Source: Duganella sp. CF458 (GTDB taxonomy: Bacteria > Pseudomonadota > Gammaproteobacteria > Burkholderiales > Burkholderiaceae_D). Taken from it: DNA of 64,000 bases. The stretch covers positions 310,001-374,000 of the forward strand of contig NZ_FOOF01000003.1 of NCBI RefSeq assembly GCF_900113115.1. Direction: 5' to 3'. The translations under genes and the position numbers were made by a program. Positions 25,787-34,895 of this stretch are shown one piece after another (the stretch's first letter is position 1; every line of letters begins with the position of its first letter). The notes beneath the pieces were generated by a model. It saw only the letters and a list, made by a program, of their open reading frames with translations, did no database searches and was not told the DNA's origin.

Positions 25787-26493
25787 AAACCCGTCTTCTG
25801 GCGCTGGCCGCCATCCTGTGCGCCGTTGCCGTTCCCGCCAGCGCGGCCCGCATGTATTGCGGCGAAACGTCCGTCAACCAGCACGATTTCCGCACGGTGC
25901 CGGACTATTTCCTGAAACTGGTGCATGCCCGCCACTTCACCGACGACATCGAGCAGGGCATCCGCGGCGAGTCCGGCACCCTGGGCGGCGACCTGGAATA
26001 CACGCTGGTCCATATCCCGAACCACCCGCGCGCCTTGAATACCGCCTTGCGCCTGGCGCCGCGCAATCCGGGCGGCATCATCCCCGGCGCCAAGATGCCG
26101 ATCGAATGCTATTTCGAGCGCGCCGTGCGCTTCTACCCCGACGACAGCAACGCCTGGCTGATGTATGCGCGCTTTGCCTATGCCAAAGGGCGCCACGGGC
26201 AGGCGCTGGAGATGCTGCACAAGGCCCTGGAGATTGCGCCGGAAGACCCGGCCATCAACTACAACATCGGCCTGATCTACGCCAAGCAGAAGAAGTTTGA
26301 GCAAGCCCTGCCTTACGCCCAGAAAGCGTACTCCCTGCAATTCCCCCTGCCGGCCCTGAAGCAGACCCTGGTCAAGGCCGGCAAGTGGGTGGAACCGCCG
26401 CCGCCGGAAGTCGAGGCGGCGGAAACCGCGGACGCCAAGGGCGAAGAAAGGGCCGGCGACAGCGCCGCGCCGGCCGCGCCCGTCAAGCCATGA
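25783..26493 (+). CDS. Secreted TPR-repeat protein of unknown function
   Basis: A 236-residue protein with a clear signal peptide (MKTRLLALAAILCAVAVPASA), GGAGG four bases before the ATG, and two or three TPRs at about residues 115-195 (DDSNAWLMYARFAYAKGRHGQALEMLHKALEIAP). The tail is Ala/Glu/Pro-rich and probably disordered. Two Cys (CGE near residue 26; ECYF near 106) could form a disulphide. It overlaps the glycosyltransferase before it and the membrane ligase after it by four bases each. A periplasmic helper for the polymerase/ligase encoded next is a fair guess. No named family recognised. Confidence 0.8.
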   Translation: MKTRLLALAAILCAVAVPASAARMYCGETSVNQHDFRTVPDYFLKLVHARHFTDDIEQGIRGESGTLGGDLEYTLVHIPNHPRALNTALRLAPRNPGGIIPGAKMPIECYFERAVRFYPDDSNAWLMYARFAYAKGRHGQALEMLHKALEIAPEDPAINYNIGLIYAKQKKFEQALPYAQKAYSLQFPLPALKQTLVKAGKWVEPPPPEVEAAETADAKGEERAGDSAAPAAPVKP

Positions 26494-28919
26494 TGCGGCT
26501 GCTGGCGCGGCGCGGCGCCGCCTGCGCGGCGTTGCTGCTGCTGATGGCGGCGGCCAGCGTGTACCCGGCGCCGCGCCTGCCGCTGGCCATCCTGCTGAGC
26601 GGCTATATGGCGCTGCTGCTATGGCGCCCGCAAGCCTGGCTGCTGGCCGTGCCCGCCCTGCTGCCGGTGCTCGATTTCGCGCCGTGGACCGGCTGGTTCT
26701 TCCTGGAAGAGCTGGACTTGCTGTTGCTGGCCACCTGCGCGGGCGGCTACTGGGCGGTGGGAGGCGCGGCGGCGCCGACCAAGCTGCCCGGCCTGGCGCG
26801 CGGCGCGCTGGGCCTGTTCGTGCTGTGCTACCTGGTGGCGGCATGGCGCGGCATGATGCCGCTGGCGCCGCTGGACGCCAATTCCTTCGCCAACTACACC
26901 AGCCCGTATAACGGCTTGCGCGTGCTGAAAGGCGTGCTGTGGCCGCTCGTGCTGCTGCCGCTGTTGCGCGCCACCGCCGGCGCGCAAGGCAGCAACCTGC
27001 AGCGCCTGCTGGTACCCGGCATGATCCTGGGCCTGGCGGCCTGCAGCCTGGCCGTGGTGTGGGAACGCATGGCCTTCCCCGGCCTGTTCAATTTTTCCAG
27101 CGATTACCGCCCGACGGCACCATTTTCCGCCATGCATACCGGCGGCGCGGCGCTCGATGCCTACCTGGCGATGGCCTTCCCGTTTGTCACACTGTGGCTG
27201 GTCAACCATCCGCCGCCGCGCCGCCTGGCGCTGGGCCTGGCGGCACTGGGCCTGGGCCTGTTTGCCGGCCTGACCACCTTCTCGCGCGACATTTACCTGG
27301 CGTATACCGCTGCCGGCGCGGTGATCGTGGTGCTGGGCTCGGCCCACCATTTGCGCGGCGGCACGCTGTCGGCGCGCAGCATGCTGGCATCGCTGCTCCT
27401 GCTGCTGCTGAGCTATTGGGTGCTGAGCCAGGTGTTTGCCCACGGCGGCTACCGCGGCCTGGGCGCCGCGCTCGGCCTGCTCGCCACCGCCCTGCTGCTG
27501 GGCGGCGCCGCGCCGCGCCTGGCGCAGCGCCCTGCGGCTGCCGGCCTGGGCCTGGTGCTGCTGTTGCTGGTGGGCCTGATCGGCATGCTGGGCTCGGCCA
27601 GCCCGCTGGCCAAGGGGCCCTACCTGGCGTATGCCATCGCCCTGCTGTGCGCGGCAGGCGGCGCGGCCCTGCTGGCGGCCGGGCCGGCGGCGCAACGGCC
27701 CTGGGGCGTGCTGCTGCTGGCGGCGGCCCTGCCGGCGCAAGCGCTGGCGGCGGCCCTGGTGGCGCGCCACTACGGCGGCAACGCTGCGCTGCCGGGCATC
27801 GCGCTGGCCATCCTGCTGGCCCTGGCCATGGGCGCCAGCCGCCTGCTGCCGCAACGGCCATGGAAACTGGAACGCGGCACACTGACCGTCAGCTTCTTCA
27901 GCGCCATCGTGTTTGCCGCCCTGATCCCGATTTCCAGCAGCTATTACACCGGCAGCCGTTTCGCCACCGTCGGCAACGACCTCACGGTGCGCGTGACGCA
28001 CTGGAGCGATGCGCTGGCCATGATGGACGACACGACCATGGCCAGCGTGTTTGGCCAGGGCCTGGGCCGTTTCCCGCTGGCCTACATGTGGCAGAACACG
28101 CACGGCGAAGTACCCGGCACCTTCAGCTATGTCGACGAGCCGGGCAACCGCTTCCTGCTCTTGGGGGCGGCCCAGTATGCGCGCGGCTGGGGCGAAGTGT
28201 TGCGCATGCTGCAGCATGTCGATGTCCAGCCAGGCCAGCACTACCGCTTCACGCTCGACATCCGCCGCAACAGCGCCGACGCGCTGCCGGTGGCGATGGT
28301 GTGCCAGCGCTGGCTGATCTATCCGCAGGATTGCAGCGTGGTCAAGTTCAAGGCGCCGCCGCTGGTTTCTGGCTGGCAGCGCGTGGAGGGCGAATTGCCG
28401 CTGCGCGGCGCCCGCGGCAACTGGGGCGCGCCACTGGTGCTCGAGCTGTACAACCGCTCGCACAAGGCGCCGCTCGAAGTCGACAATGTGAGCCTGGTGG
28501 AAGCCGGCACGCAGCGTGAACTGCTGCGCAATGGCAGCTTCAGCGGCGGCAACGATTTCTGGTTCTTCAGCAGCGACCGCAACCACATGCCCTGGCATGT
28601 GAAGAATTTCGCCGTCAACCAGCTGTTCGAGCTGGGCTGGGTGGGCGCGCTGGCCACCGCCTTCCTGCTGCTGGCCCTGGGCGGGCGCATGGTGGCGCGC
28701 GGGCTGGCGGGCGACAGTTATGCCGCCGTCAGCCTGGCGGCCCTGACCGGCTGCATGATGGTCGGGCTGTTCGATTCCATCACCGACGTGCCGCGCCTGA
28801 CGATCGTGTTCCTGCTGATCGCCCTGGCCGGCAGCCTGAAGCCGGCGCGCCAGCGCATCAAGGTGCGCCGCCGGCGTGCCGAGGCCGAGGATGAGGGCGC
28901 CGACACGCTCCCGGCGTGA
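26490..28919 (+). CDS. O-antigen ligase/polymerase-like membrane protein with inserted beta-sandwich domain
   Basis: An 809-residue polytopic protein with about ten or more hydrophobic segments between residues 10 and 500. The order FGQGLGRFPLAY ... FAVNQLFELGWVGALATAFLL matches the G.G...N..le.GW.G core of O-antigen ligases and Wzy polymerases (Wzy_C). Between these two halves is an insert of about 170 residues (28100-28600) rich in beta strands: VDVQPGQHYRFTLDIRRN, LEVDNVSLVEAGTQRELLRNGSFSGGNDFWFF. This resembles a carbohydrate-binding jelly-roll facing the periplasm. The role would be to polymerise the repeat unit or ligate it to an acceptor. ATG 26490 overlaps the preceding stop, and a second ATG follows at once. 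Confidence 0.75.
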   Translation: MMRLLARRGAACAALLLLMAAASVYPAPRLPLAILLSGYMALLLWRPQAWLLAVPALLPVLDFAPWTGWFFLEELDLLLLATCAGGYWAVGGAAAPTKLPGLARGALGLFVLCYLVAAWRGMMPLAPLDANSFANYTSPYNGLRVLKGVLWPLVLLPLLRATAGAQGSNLQRLLVPGMILGLAACSLAVVWERMAFPGLFNFSSDYRPTAPFSAMHTGGAALDAYLAMAFPFVTLWLVNHPPPRRLALGLAALGLGLFAGLTTFSRDIYLAYTAAGAVIVVLGSAHHLRGGTLSARSMLASLLLLLLSYWVLSQVFAHGGYRGLGAALGLLATALLLGGAAPRLAQRPAAAGLGLVLLLLVGLIGMLGSASPLAKGPYLAYAIALLCAAGGAALLAAGPAAQRPWGVLLLAAALPAQALAAALVARHYGGNAALPGIALAILLALAMGASRLLPQRPWKLERGTLTVSFFSAIVFAALIPISSSYYTGSRFATVGNDLTVRVTHWSDALAMMDDTTMASVFGQGLGRFPLAYMWQNTHGEVPGTFSYVDEPGNRFLLLGAAQYARGWGEVLRMLQHVDVQPGQHYRFTLDIRRNSADALPVAMVCQRWLIYPQDCSVVKFKAPPLVSGWQRVEGELPLRGARGNWGAPLVLELYNRSHKAPLEVDNVSLVEAGTQRELLRNGSFSGGNDFWFFSSDRNHMPWHVKNFAVNQLFELGWVGALATAFLLLALGGRMVARGLAGDSYAAVSLAALTGCMMVGLFDSITDVPRLTIVFLLIALAGSLKPARQRIKVRRRRAEAEDEGADTLPA

Positions 28920-28923
28920 GGGC

Positions 28924-30282
28924 TCAGCTTGCCTTGATGGCGTGACGCTCCAGCAGGTCGTACAGGGTCGGGCGCGACACGCCCAGCAGTTCGGAGGCTT
29001 TCACGATATTGCCTTCGACCCGGGCCAGGGCGCGCACGATGGCGCGGTATTCGGCTTCGTCGCGCACCTGGCGCAGGTTGAACGGCTCTTGCTCCAGCGG
29101 CGCACCGGACAGGCCGAGGTCGTCGCCCGTGATGGCCGGGCCGTCGGCCATGATGATGGCGCGCTTGATGCAGTTTTCCATTTCCCGCACATTGCCCGGC
29201 CAGTCGTGGTGGGCGATCTGGGCCAGCGCGTCGGGCGAGAAGTGCAGGTTGGCGCGGCCTTCCTGGGCGCAGAAGCGGTTCTTGAAGTGCTGCGCCAGCA
29301 GCACCGCGTCGCCGTCGCGCTCGCGCAGCGGCGGGATGGTCAAGACGATTTCCGACAGGCGGTAATACAAGTCTTCGCGGAAGCGGCCGGCCTTCACCAG
29401 CTCTTTCAGGTTCTGGTGGGTGGCGCAGACGATGCGCACGTCGACCGGGATTTCCTCGTGGCCGCCGATGCGCTCGATCACGCGCTCCTGCAGGAAGCGC
29501 AGCAGCTTGGCTTGCAGCGGCATCGGCAGGTCGCCCACCTCGTCCAGGAAGAAGGTGCCGCCATTGGCCGCTTCCACCTTGCCCTTGGTCTGCTTGACCG
29601 CGCCGGTAAACGCGCCCTTCTCGTAGCCGAACAGCTCCGATTCAAGCAGGGTTTCCGGGATCGCGGCGCAGTTGATGGCCATGAAGCGTTCCTTGGCGCG
29701 CGGGCTGCCCTGGTGCAGGGCGCGCGCGATCACTTCCTTGCCGGTGCCGGACTCGCCCAGCACCATGGTGGTGGCGCTACTTGGCGCCACCTTCTCCACC
29801 TGGCGGCAGACCTTCAGCATGCCGGGGTCGCGCGAGATGATGCCGGCCAGCGGCGTGTCGGCGCTGCCCTGCTGCATGCGGCGGTTGTCCTGCTGCAGGC
29901 CGTGCAGGAAGAAGGCGCGCTTGATCACCAGCGCCAGCAGTTCCGGCTCGCAGGGCTTCTGGTGGAAATCGTAGGCGCCCATGGCGATCGCCTGCACCGC
30001 GTGCGCGCGGTCCTGGTTGCCGGTCAGCACGATCACCTTGGTATCGGGCGCCAGCGCCAGGATCTGCTGCAGCGTGGCCAGGCCCTCGGTGGCGCCGTCC
30101 GGGTCGGGCGGCAGGCCGAGGTCCATGGTGCAGACGGCCGGTTCATGGCGGCGCAACTGGGCCAGCGCGGCTTCGCGGTCGCCCGCCACCACCACGTCAT
30201 AGTCGTCGAAACTCCACTTGAGCTGCTTTTGCAGGCCTGGGTCGTCTTCGATAATCAACAGCTTGGGTTTGCTCTGGCTCAC
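28924..30282 (-). CDS. prsR: PrsR, sigma-54-dependent response regulator of the PEP-CTERM system
   Basis: A 452-residue NtrC-type regulator. The receiver domain (residues 1-125) has the phosphoacceptor D54 in TMDLGLP and acidic pair EDD at 12-14. The AAA+ domain has Walker A GESGTGKE (176-183) and GAFTGA (223-228), which contacts sigma-54. A C-terminal Fis-type helix-turn-helix (GNIVKASELLGVSRPTLYDLLERH) follows. This is the PEP-CTERM-box regulator family (TIGR02915 type), found only with exosortase systems. Phosphorylation by PrsK, encoded 17 bases upstream, would activate it. The sigma-54 promoter at 5236-5251 is a likely target. It converges with the membrane ligase gene, with only four bases between the stops. 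Confidence 0.96.
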   Translation of the reverse strand: MSQSKPKLLIIEDDPGLQKQLKWSFDDYDVVVAGDREAALAQLRRHEPAVCTMDLGLPPDPDGATEGLATLQQILALAPDTKVIVLTGNQDRAHAVQAIAMGAYDFHQKPCEPELLALVIKRAFFLHGLQQDNRRMQQGSADTPLAGIISRDPGMLKVCRQVEKVAPSSATTMVLGESGTGKEVIARALHQGSPRAKERFMAINCAAIPETLLESELFGYEKGAFTGAVKQTKGKVEAANGGTFFLDEVGDLPMPLQAKLLRFLQERVIERIGGHEEIPVDVRIVCATHQNLKELVKAGRFREDLYYRLSEIVLTIPPLRERDGDAVLLAQHFKNRFCAQEGRANLHFSPDALAQIAHHDWPGNVREMENCIKRAIIMADGPAITGDDLGLSGAPLEQEPFNLRQVRDEAEYRAIVRALARVEGNIVKASELLGVSRPTLYDLLERHAIKAS

Positions 30283-30299
30283 AACGGATCCTTGTGCCT

Positions 30300-32336
30300 T
30301 CAGGCGGCTTGTTCAATGGTTTGCTGGCGGTACAGCGGCAGGCTGACCGTGAATGTGGTGCCCTGCTCCGGCGCGCTGCGCACCTGCAGCGTTCCACCCA
30401 GTTGGTGGATGTATTCCCGGCTTTCAAAGGCGCCGATGCCCATGCCGGCCGACTTGGTCGAGTCGAACGGCTTGTACAGGCGCTCGCGGATGAATTCTTC
30501 GCTCATGCCGGTGCCGGTATCGGCCACTTCCACCAGCACGCGCTCGCCGTCGCGTGCCAGGCGCACGCAGACCTTGCCGTCGCGCGGGGTGGCTTCGATT
30601 GCGTTCTGGATCAGGTGGCCCAGCACGCGCTCCAGCCGTTCGCCTTCGGCCAGCACTTTCAGGCCGGCGTCGGCCAGCTGCAGCGAAGGCTTGGGCTCGA
30701 ACGCCGCCTTCAAGGCCACGGCCTGGGTCAGCAAGGGCCCGAGGTCTTGCGGCGTGGCGCGCTCGGGCGAGGCGGTACGGCTGAGCTTTTGCAGCATCAG
30801 TTTCATCTTTTGCACCGACAGGGTGACGGTTTCCATCATATCGCGTTGGAACTCGGGATTGTCGGCATGTTTTTCCGCATTGGCCGTCATCAGCGACAGC
30901 TGCGCCACCAGGTTCTTCAAATCATGCACCACGAAGGTCGACAGGCGGTTGAAGGAATCGAACTGGCGCGCCAGCATCAGGGCGTTGTCGGCTTCCTGCT
31001 GGGCCAGATAGGACGCGGCCTGGGTGCCGGCGATTTTCAGCAAGTCCAGCACTTCCCAGTTGAGCTTGACCTCGCTGCGCGACGCCATCAGCACCACGAA
31101 GCCGGCCAGGCGGCCCTGCAGCAGCAGCGGCACCACCAGCCAGGCCTTGGGAAAGGCCTGCAGCCAGCCCGGCAGCGGCACGTCCGGATCGTGCGCGCCG
31201 TGGGCGGCCACGTCCACCAGCCACTGCTTGCCTTCCATCAATTGGCAAAACGCCGAGTCGGCCGGCTCGCTCGCCTGCTGGGCTTGCACATGCCAGGAGG
31301 CCAGCGGCTCGAAGCGCTGGTCGCGCCGGACCCACAAGGCGCCGCCCTGGCTTTCCACCAGCTCGGCCAGGGCCGAAATGGTGCGCTCGCCCAGGTTGGG
31401 GCCGGTGGCCGACAGGGTGCGGGTAAACGCCAGCCATTCTTCGCGGTAGTCGTAGTTATAGCGGTAGAAATGCTTGCTGATGAACACTTTCAGCCAGGCG
31501 CGGAAAGAGCCCGAAAACAGCACGCCCGCCAGCAGGAAGCTGGCGCCGAACAGGAAGGCCAGCTGCATCAGCCCGCCCCACGAGCCGCCGACAAAGCGCA
31601 GGTAGTAAGCCGCCATGCTCATGGCCAGCAGGTAGACGGCCGAGCCGAGCAGGGCCGCCGAATGGAAGGCAATGCGGCGCGACACCGCCAGCTGGGCCGG
31701 CCAGGAAGCGCGCCGCAACAGCGAAATCGCCAATAGCGGCACGATCAGCGCATTGACCAGGCCGCGCGCCGCCCACAGTTCGGGGTCGAGCTCGCGCAGC
31801 AGCAGCATGTCGCTGTACAGGTAAAAATCGTAGGCAAACAGGGCGCCCAGGCCGAGGCAGATGAACTTCATGGCCCAGCGCACTTGCACGCTGCGGTCGC
31901 GGTAGAGCTGCTCCACCAGCAGCATGCCCAGCACTGCCATGCCGAGGCGGCCGATGGCCAGCACGTGGAACGCCAGGCCGGCCGGCAGCTGCTGCGCCAG
32001 CAGGCTGGCCAGCAGCATGGCGCCATATACCGCCACGCTGGCCTGGCAGGTGCGCGCACTGCGCTGCCACAGGCCCAGCATGGCCAGCAGCACGGCGGTC
32101 CAGGCCGCATTGCGCAGCCATTCGGCGCTGTGCAGCACCCACGGCGCCCACGGCACCACGGTGGCGCTGGCCATCACGGCGCCCCACCATACCGTCAGCA
32201 AGGAAGCGCTGGCCAGCACGCGCTGGTGCGGCCGCTGGTCCGGGCGCTGGCGCCAGCCGGTCAGGACCAGCACGCTAAACAACAGAAACGCCAGCGCAGC
32301 GCTGGCGTAACTGAAGGCGGTGATACTGGTCGGCAT
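30300..32336 (-). CDS. prsK: PrsK, membrane histidine kinase of the PEP-CTERM system
   Basis: A 678-residue sensor kinase. Residues 1-280 hold about eight to nine hydrophobic segments. Residues about 300-445 form a GAF-like domain (TISALAELVESQGGALWVRRDQRFEPLASW). The phosphoacceptor is H471 in VVHDLKN. The ATPase domain has N (HLIQNAIEAT), G1 (VADTGTGMSEEF) and G2 (KSAGMGIGAFESREY) boxes. This is the XrtA-linked kinase always paired with PrsR. The membrane part has no evident periplasmic sensor domain, so the signal may be within the membrane. It starts 15 bases after the sugar transferase gene, so polymer initiation and its regulation are co-transcribed. Confidence 0.96.
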   Translation of the reverse strand: MPTSITAFSYASAALAFLLFSVLVLTGWRQRPDQRPHQRVLASASLLTVWWGAVMASATVVPWAPWVLHSAEWLRNAAWTAVLLAMLGLWQRSARTCQASVAVYGAMLLASLLAQQLPAGLAFHVLAIGRLGMAVLGMLLVEQLYRDRSVQVRWAMKFICLGLGALFAYDFYLYSDMLLLRELDPELWAARGLVNALIVPLLAISLLRRASWPAQLAVSRRIAFHSAALLGSAVYLLAMSMAAYYLRFVGGSWGGLMQLAFLFGASFLLAGVLFSGSFRAWLKVFISKHFYRYNYDYREEWLAFTRTLSATGPNLGERTISALAELVESQGGALWVRRDQRFEPLASWHVQAQQASEPADSAFCQLMEGKQWLVDVAAHGAHDPDVPLPGWLQAFPKAWLVVPLLLQGRLAGFVVLMASRSEVKLNWEVLDLLKIAGTQAASYLAQQEADNALMLARQFDSFNRLSTFVVHDLKNLVAQLSLMTANAEKHADNPEFQRDMMETVTLSVQKMKLMLQKLSRTASPERATPQDLGPLLTQAVALKAAFEPKPSLQLADAGLKVLAEGERLERVLGHLIQNAIEATPRDGKVCVRLARDGERVLVEVADTGTGMSEEFIRERLYKPFDSTKSAGMGIGAFESREYIHQLGGTLQVRSAPEQGTTFTVSLPLYRQQTIEQAA

Positions 32337-32351
32337 CAGGCCTCCATGTCC

Positions 32352-33755
32352 TTAACGGCCTCCCCTGAACATGACCACCTTGATGGTATCGATCAGGACC
32401 AGCACATCGAGCAGCAGGCTGTTGTTCTTGACGTAGTACAGGTCGTACTGCAATTTCTGCAGTGCGTCTTCGACCGTATCGCCATAGCCGTAGCGCACCT
32501 GGGCCCAGCCGGTGATGCCGGGCTTGATGCTGTGGCGCACATTGTAGTAAGGCACGCGCTCGGTCAGCTGCTCGACGAAGTAAGGGCGTTCGGGACGCGG
32601 GCCGACGAAGGACATTTCACCCTTCAGCACGTTGAGGATTTGCGGCAGTTCGTCGATCCGCAGCTTGCGGATGATATTGCCCACGCGCGTGATGCGCGGG
32701 TCGTTCTTGGCCGCCCATTGCGGCGTGCCGTTCTTTTCCGCGTTCTTGAACATGCTGCGGAATTTCAGGACGCGGAACACCCGGCCGTCCATGCCGACCC
32801 GCTCCTGCGAGTAGAAGATCGGCGCGCCGTCTTCGATCACAATGGCAATCGCGGTCAGGATCATGACCGGCAACGACACCACCAGCAGCGACAGGCTGGC
32901 CGCCACGTCCACCGCGCGCTTCATGAAGGTGCGCATGAAGCTCTGGTCAAAGCCGCCGCCGAATACCAGCCAGGACGGCTGCACCGACTCGACCCGGATC
33001 TGGTAGGTTTCGCGCTCGAAGAAGGTGGCGGCATCGGTGACCTGGATGCCGTACAGCTTGCACTCGAGCAGCTCCTTGATCGGGAAGGCGCCGCCGCGGC
33101 GGTTCTGCACCGAGACCACGATTTCGGACACGCGCTGGGCGTTGGCCAGCGCGACCAGCGAACCGCCTTCCGGCAGGTGCAGCAGCTGGTTTTGCGGCAC
33201 GCAAGTCTCTTCCGACGGTACCGCCAGATAGCCGGCCACATCGTAGCGGCGGTAATTGGTATCGCGCGTGGCCAGCTCGCCGCATTCCTTGGCCAGGGCG
33301 CCGCCGCCGAGGAAGATGATGCGGGTCGACAGGAAGTGGGTGCGCGAGGTCTTCATGAACATGGCGCGCGCGAACAGGATGCCGGCGCTGGAGATCATGA
33401 ACACCAGCACCAGGATACCGCGCCCGAAATACAGGTCCGGCGCCAGGTAGAACACCAGGGTCAGGATGCAGAAACCCATGGCGAAGGAAGGCATCAGTTG
33501 CAGGAAGAAGGGGTTGCGCAAGCCTTCCTGGAAATTGATCTGGTACATGCCCAGCGCGGACATGCTGAACACGATCGCGGCCGCGAAAATACAGGCCGAC
33601 ATGAAGAAGTGGTCGAGCTTCGGTATGGCGAACTGGTCACCGTCGAAAAAACGCAGACCAGCGCCAGCGTAGAACGAGCCAATCAGGATCAACACCTCCA
33701 GGAAGAGCAGGCTGAAGACCACCTTGGAAATGTAGTGATTGGAGATTCTTAGCAT
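32352..33755 (-). CDS. TIGR03013-type initiating sugar transferase (undecaprenyl-phosphate sugar phosphotransferase)
   Basis: A 467-residue polyprenyl-phosphate sugar-1-phosphate transferase. Four or five N-terminal membrane helices are followed by a CoA-binding-like middle domain (RIIFLGGGALAKECGELA). The catalytic C-terminal domain comes next (MKRAVDVAASLSLL, GAPIFYSQERVGMDG, FRVLKFRSM, RKLRIDELPQILNVLKGEMSFVGPRPERP). It starts the repeat unit by moving a sugar phosphate onto undecaprenyl phosphate. This subfamily is the one tied to XrtA/PEP-CTERM loci. It lies 73 bases downstream of the epimerase and 15 upstream of prsK. Confidence 0.95.
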   Translation of the reverse strand: MLRISNHYISKVVFSLLFLEVLILIGSFYAGAGLRFFDGDQFAIPKLDHFFMSACIFAAAIVFSMSALGMYQINFQEGLRNPFFLQLMPSFAMGFCILTLVFYLAPDLYFGRGILVLVFMISSAGILFARAMFMKTSRTHFLSTRIIFLGGGALAKECGELATRDTNYRRYDVAGYLAVPSEETCVPQNQLLHLPEGGSLVALANAQRVSEIVVSVQNRRGGAFPIKELLECKLYGIQVTDAATFFERETYQIRVESVQPSWLVFGGGFDQSFMRTFMKRAVDVAASLSLLVVSLPVMILTAIAIVIEDGAPIFYSQERVGMDGRVFRVLKFRSMFKNAEKNGTPQWAAKNDPRITRVGNIIRKLRIDELPQILNVLKGEMSFVGPRPERPYFVEQLTERVPYYNVRHSIKPGITGWAQVRYGYGDTVEDALQKLQYDLYYVKNNSLLLDVLVLIDTIKVVMFRGGR

Positions 33756-33828
33756 TTTTATTCCCTCCCGCCTTGCCGCTCATGCTGGCCATGAAAGCAC
33801 GCGGAGCCTTGCGGCCATGTCTCGTTAA

Positions 33829-34866
33829 TTATTCTTGCGGGGCCAGGTGGCGGACGTACCAATCCATGGCTTCCTTCAACCCTTCACCGATACGGTGCGA
33901 AGGATCGAAACCCAACAGCTCGCGCGCCTTGCTGATGTCGGCCTGCGAATGGCGCACGTCGCCGGCCCGGAATCCCTGGTATTGCGCCTGGTGCTGGCGC
34001 AGGTGCGGGAAACGCTCTTGCAACAGCTCGCGCATCATCAGGTACAGCTGGTTGAGACTGGTACGCTCGTTGAGCGCCACGTTGTACACCTGGTTGGCGG
34101 CGCCCGGTTGGTCGGCCATGGCCGCCAGCAGGTTGGCTTGCACCACGTTGTCGATGAAACAGAAATCGCGGCTGGTTTCGCCGTCGCCGTTGATGAACAG
34201 GGGACGGTTGCGGATCAGGGCGGCCACCCACTGCGGTATCACTGCCGCATAAGCGCCTTCCGGATCCTGGCGCGGGCCGAACACATTGAAGTAGCGCAGG
34301 CCGATGGTTTCCATGCCGTAAGTGCGCGCGAACACGTCGGCGTACAGCTCGTCGGCATACTTGGTGACGGCATACGGCGACAGCGGCCGGCCGATGGTGT
34401 CTTCCACCTTCGGCAGCGCGGGATGGTCGCCGTAGGTGGAACTGGATGCCGCATAGACGAAGCGCTGCACTTTCGCGTCGCGCGCCGCCACCAGCATGTG
34501 CAGGAAGCCGGTCACATTGGTGCCGTGGGTCAGCAGGGGATCGTCAATCGAGCGGCTGACCGAACCAAGCGCGGCCTGGTGCAGGACAAAGTCTTTCCCG
34601 GCGCAAGCGTGCTGGCAGGTCGCCAGGTCGCGGATATCGCCTTCGATGAAGGTGAACGACGCCCAGGCCGCCGAGCCGACCGCTTCGCGCGCCTGGTCCA
34701 GGTTGTGCTGGTGGCCGGTGGCGAAGTTATCCAGGCCCGTGACCTGTTGGCCGAGCTTGAGCAGCGCCTCCACCAGGTTGGAGCCGATGAATCCGGCAGC
34801 ACCCGTCACCAGCCAATGGTATCGCTGGCCACGCAAATGCAGCCGCACGTCGTCAAACTTGCCCAC
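33829..34866 (-). CDS. UDP-N-acetylhexosamine(uronate) 4-epimerase, WbpP/TviC-like SDR
   Basis: A 345-residue extended SDR. The N-terminus [26 protein letters not shown] has the NAD-binding GxxGxx[11 protein letters not shown] and [11 protein letters not shown] hold the catalytic Ser and Tyr-x3-Lys. The opening (about 20 residues before the Rossmann motif) and the [13 protein letters not shown] segment are typical of WbpP/TviC enzymes. They interconvert UDP-GlcNAc and UDP-GalNAc or the uronate forms. With the next gene upstream (UDP-GlcNAc 6-dehydrogenase type) it would make UDP-GalNAcA, a common acidic sugar of surface polymers. The gap to the dehydrogenase stop is 29 bases, so one operon. 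Confidence 0.92.
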   Translation of the reverse strand: MGKFDDVRLHLRGQRYHWLVTGAAGFIGSNLVEALLKLGQQVTGLDNFATGHQHNLDQAREAVGSAAWASFTFIEGDIRDLATCQHACAGKDFVLHQAALGSVSRSIDDPLLTHGTNVTGFLHMLVAARDAKVQRFVYAASSSTYGDHPALPKVEDTIGRPLSPYAVTKYADELYADVFARTYGMETIGLRYFNVFGPRQDPEGAYAAVIPQWVAALIRNRPLFINGDGETSRDFCFIDNVVQANLLAAMADQPGAANQVYNVALNERTSLNQLYLMMRELLQERFPHLRQHQAQYQGFRAGDVRHSQADISKARELLGFDPSHRIGEGLKEAMDWYVRHLAPQE

Positions 34867-34895
34867 AACAGCCCTCCCAGGCTTCCCTGATATTT

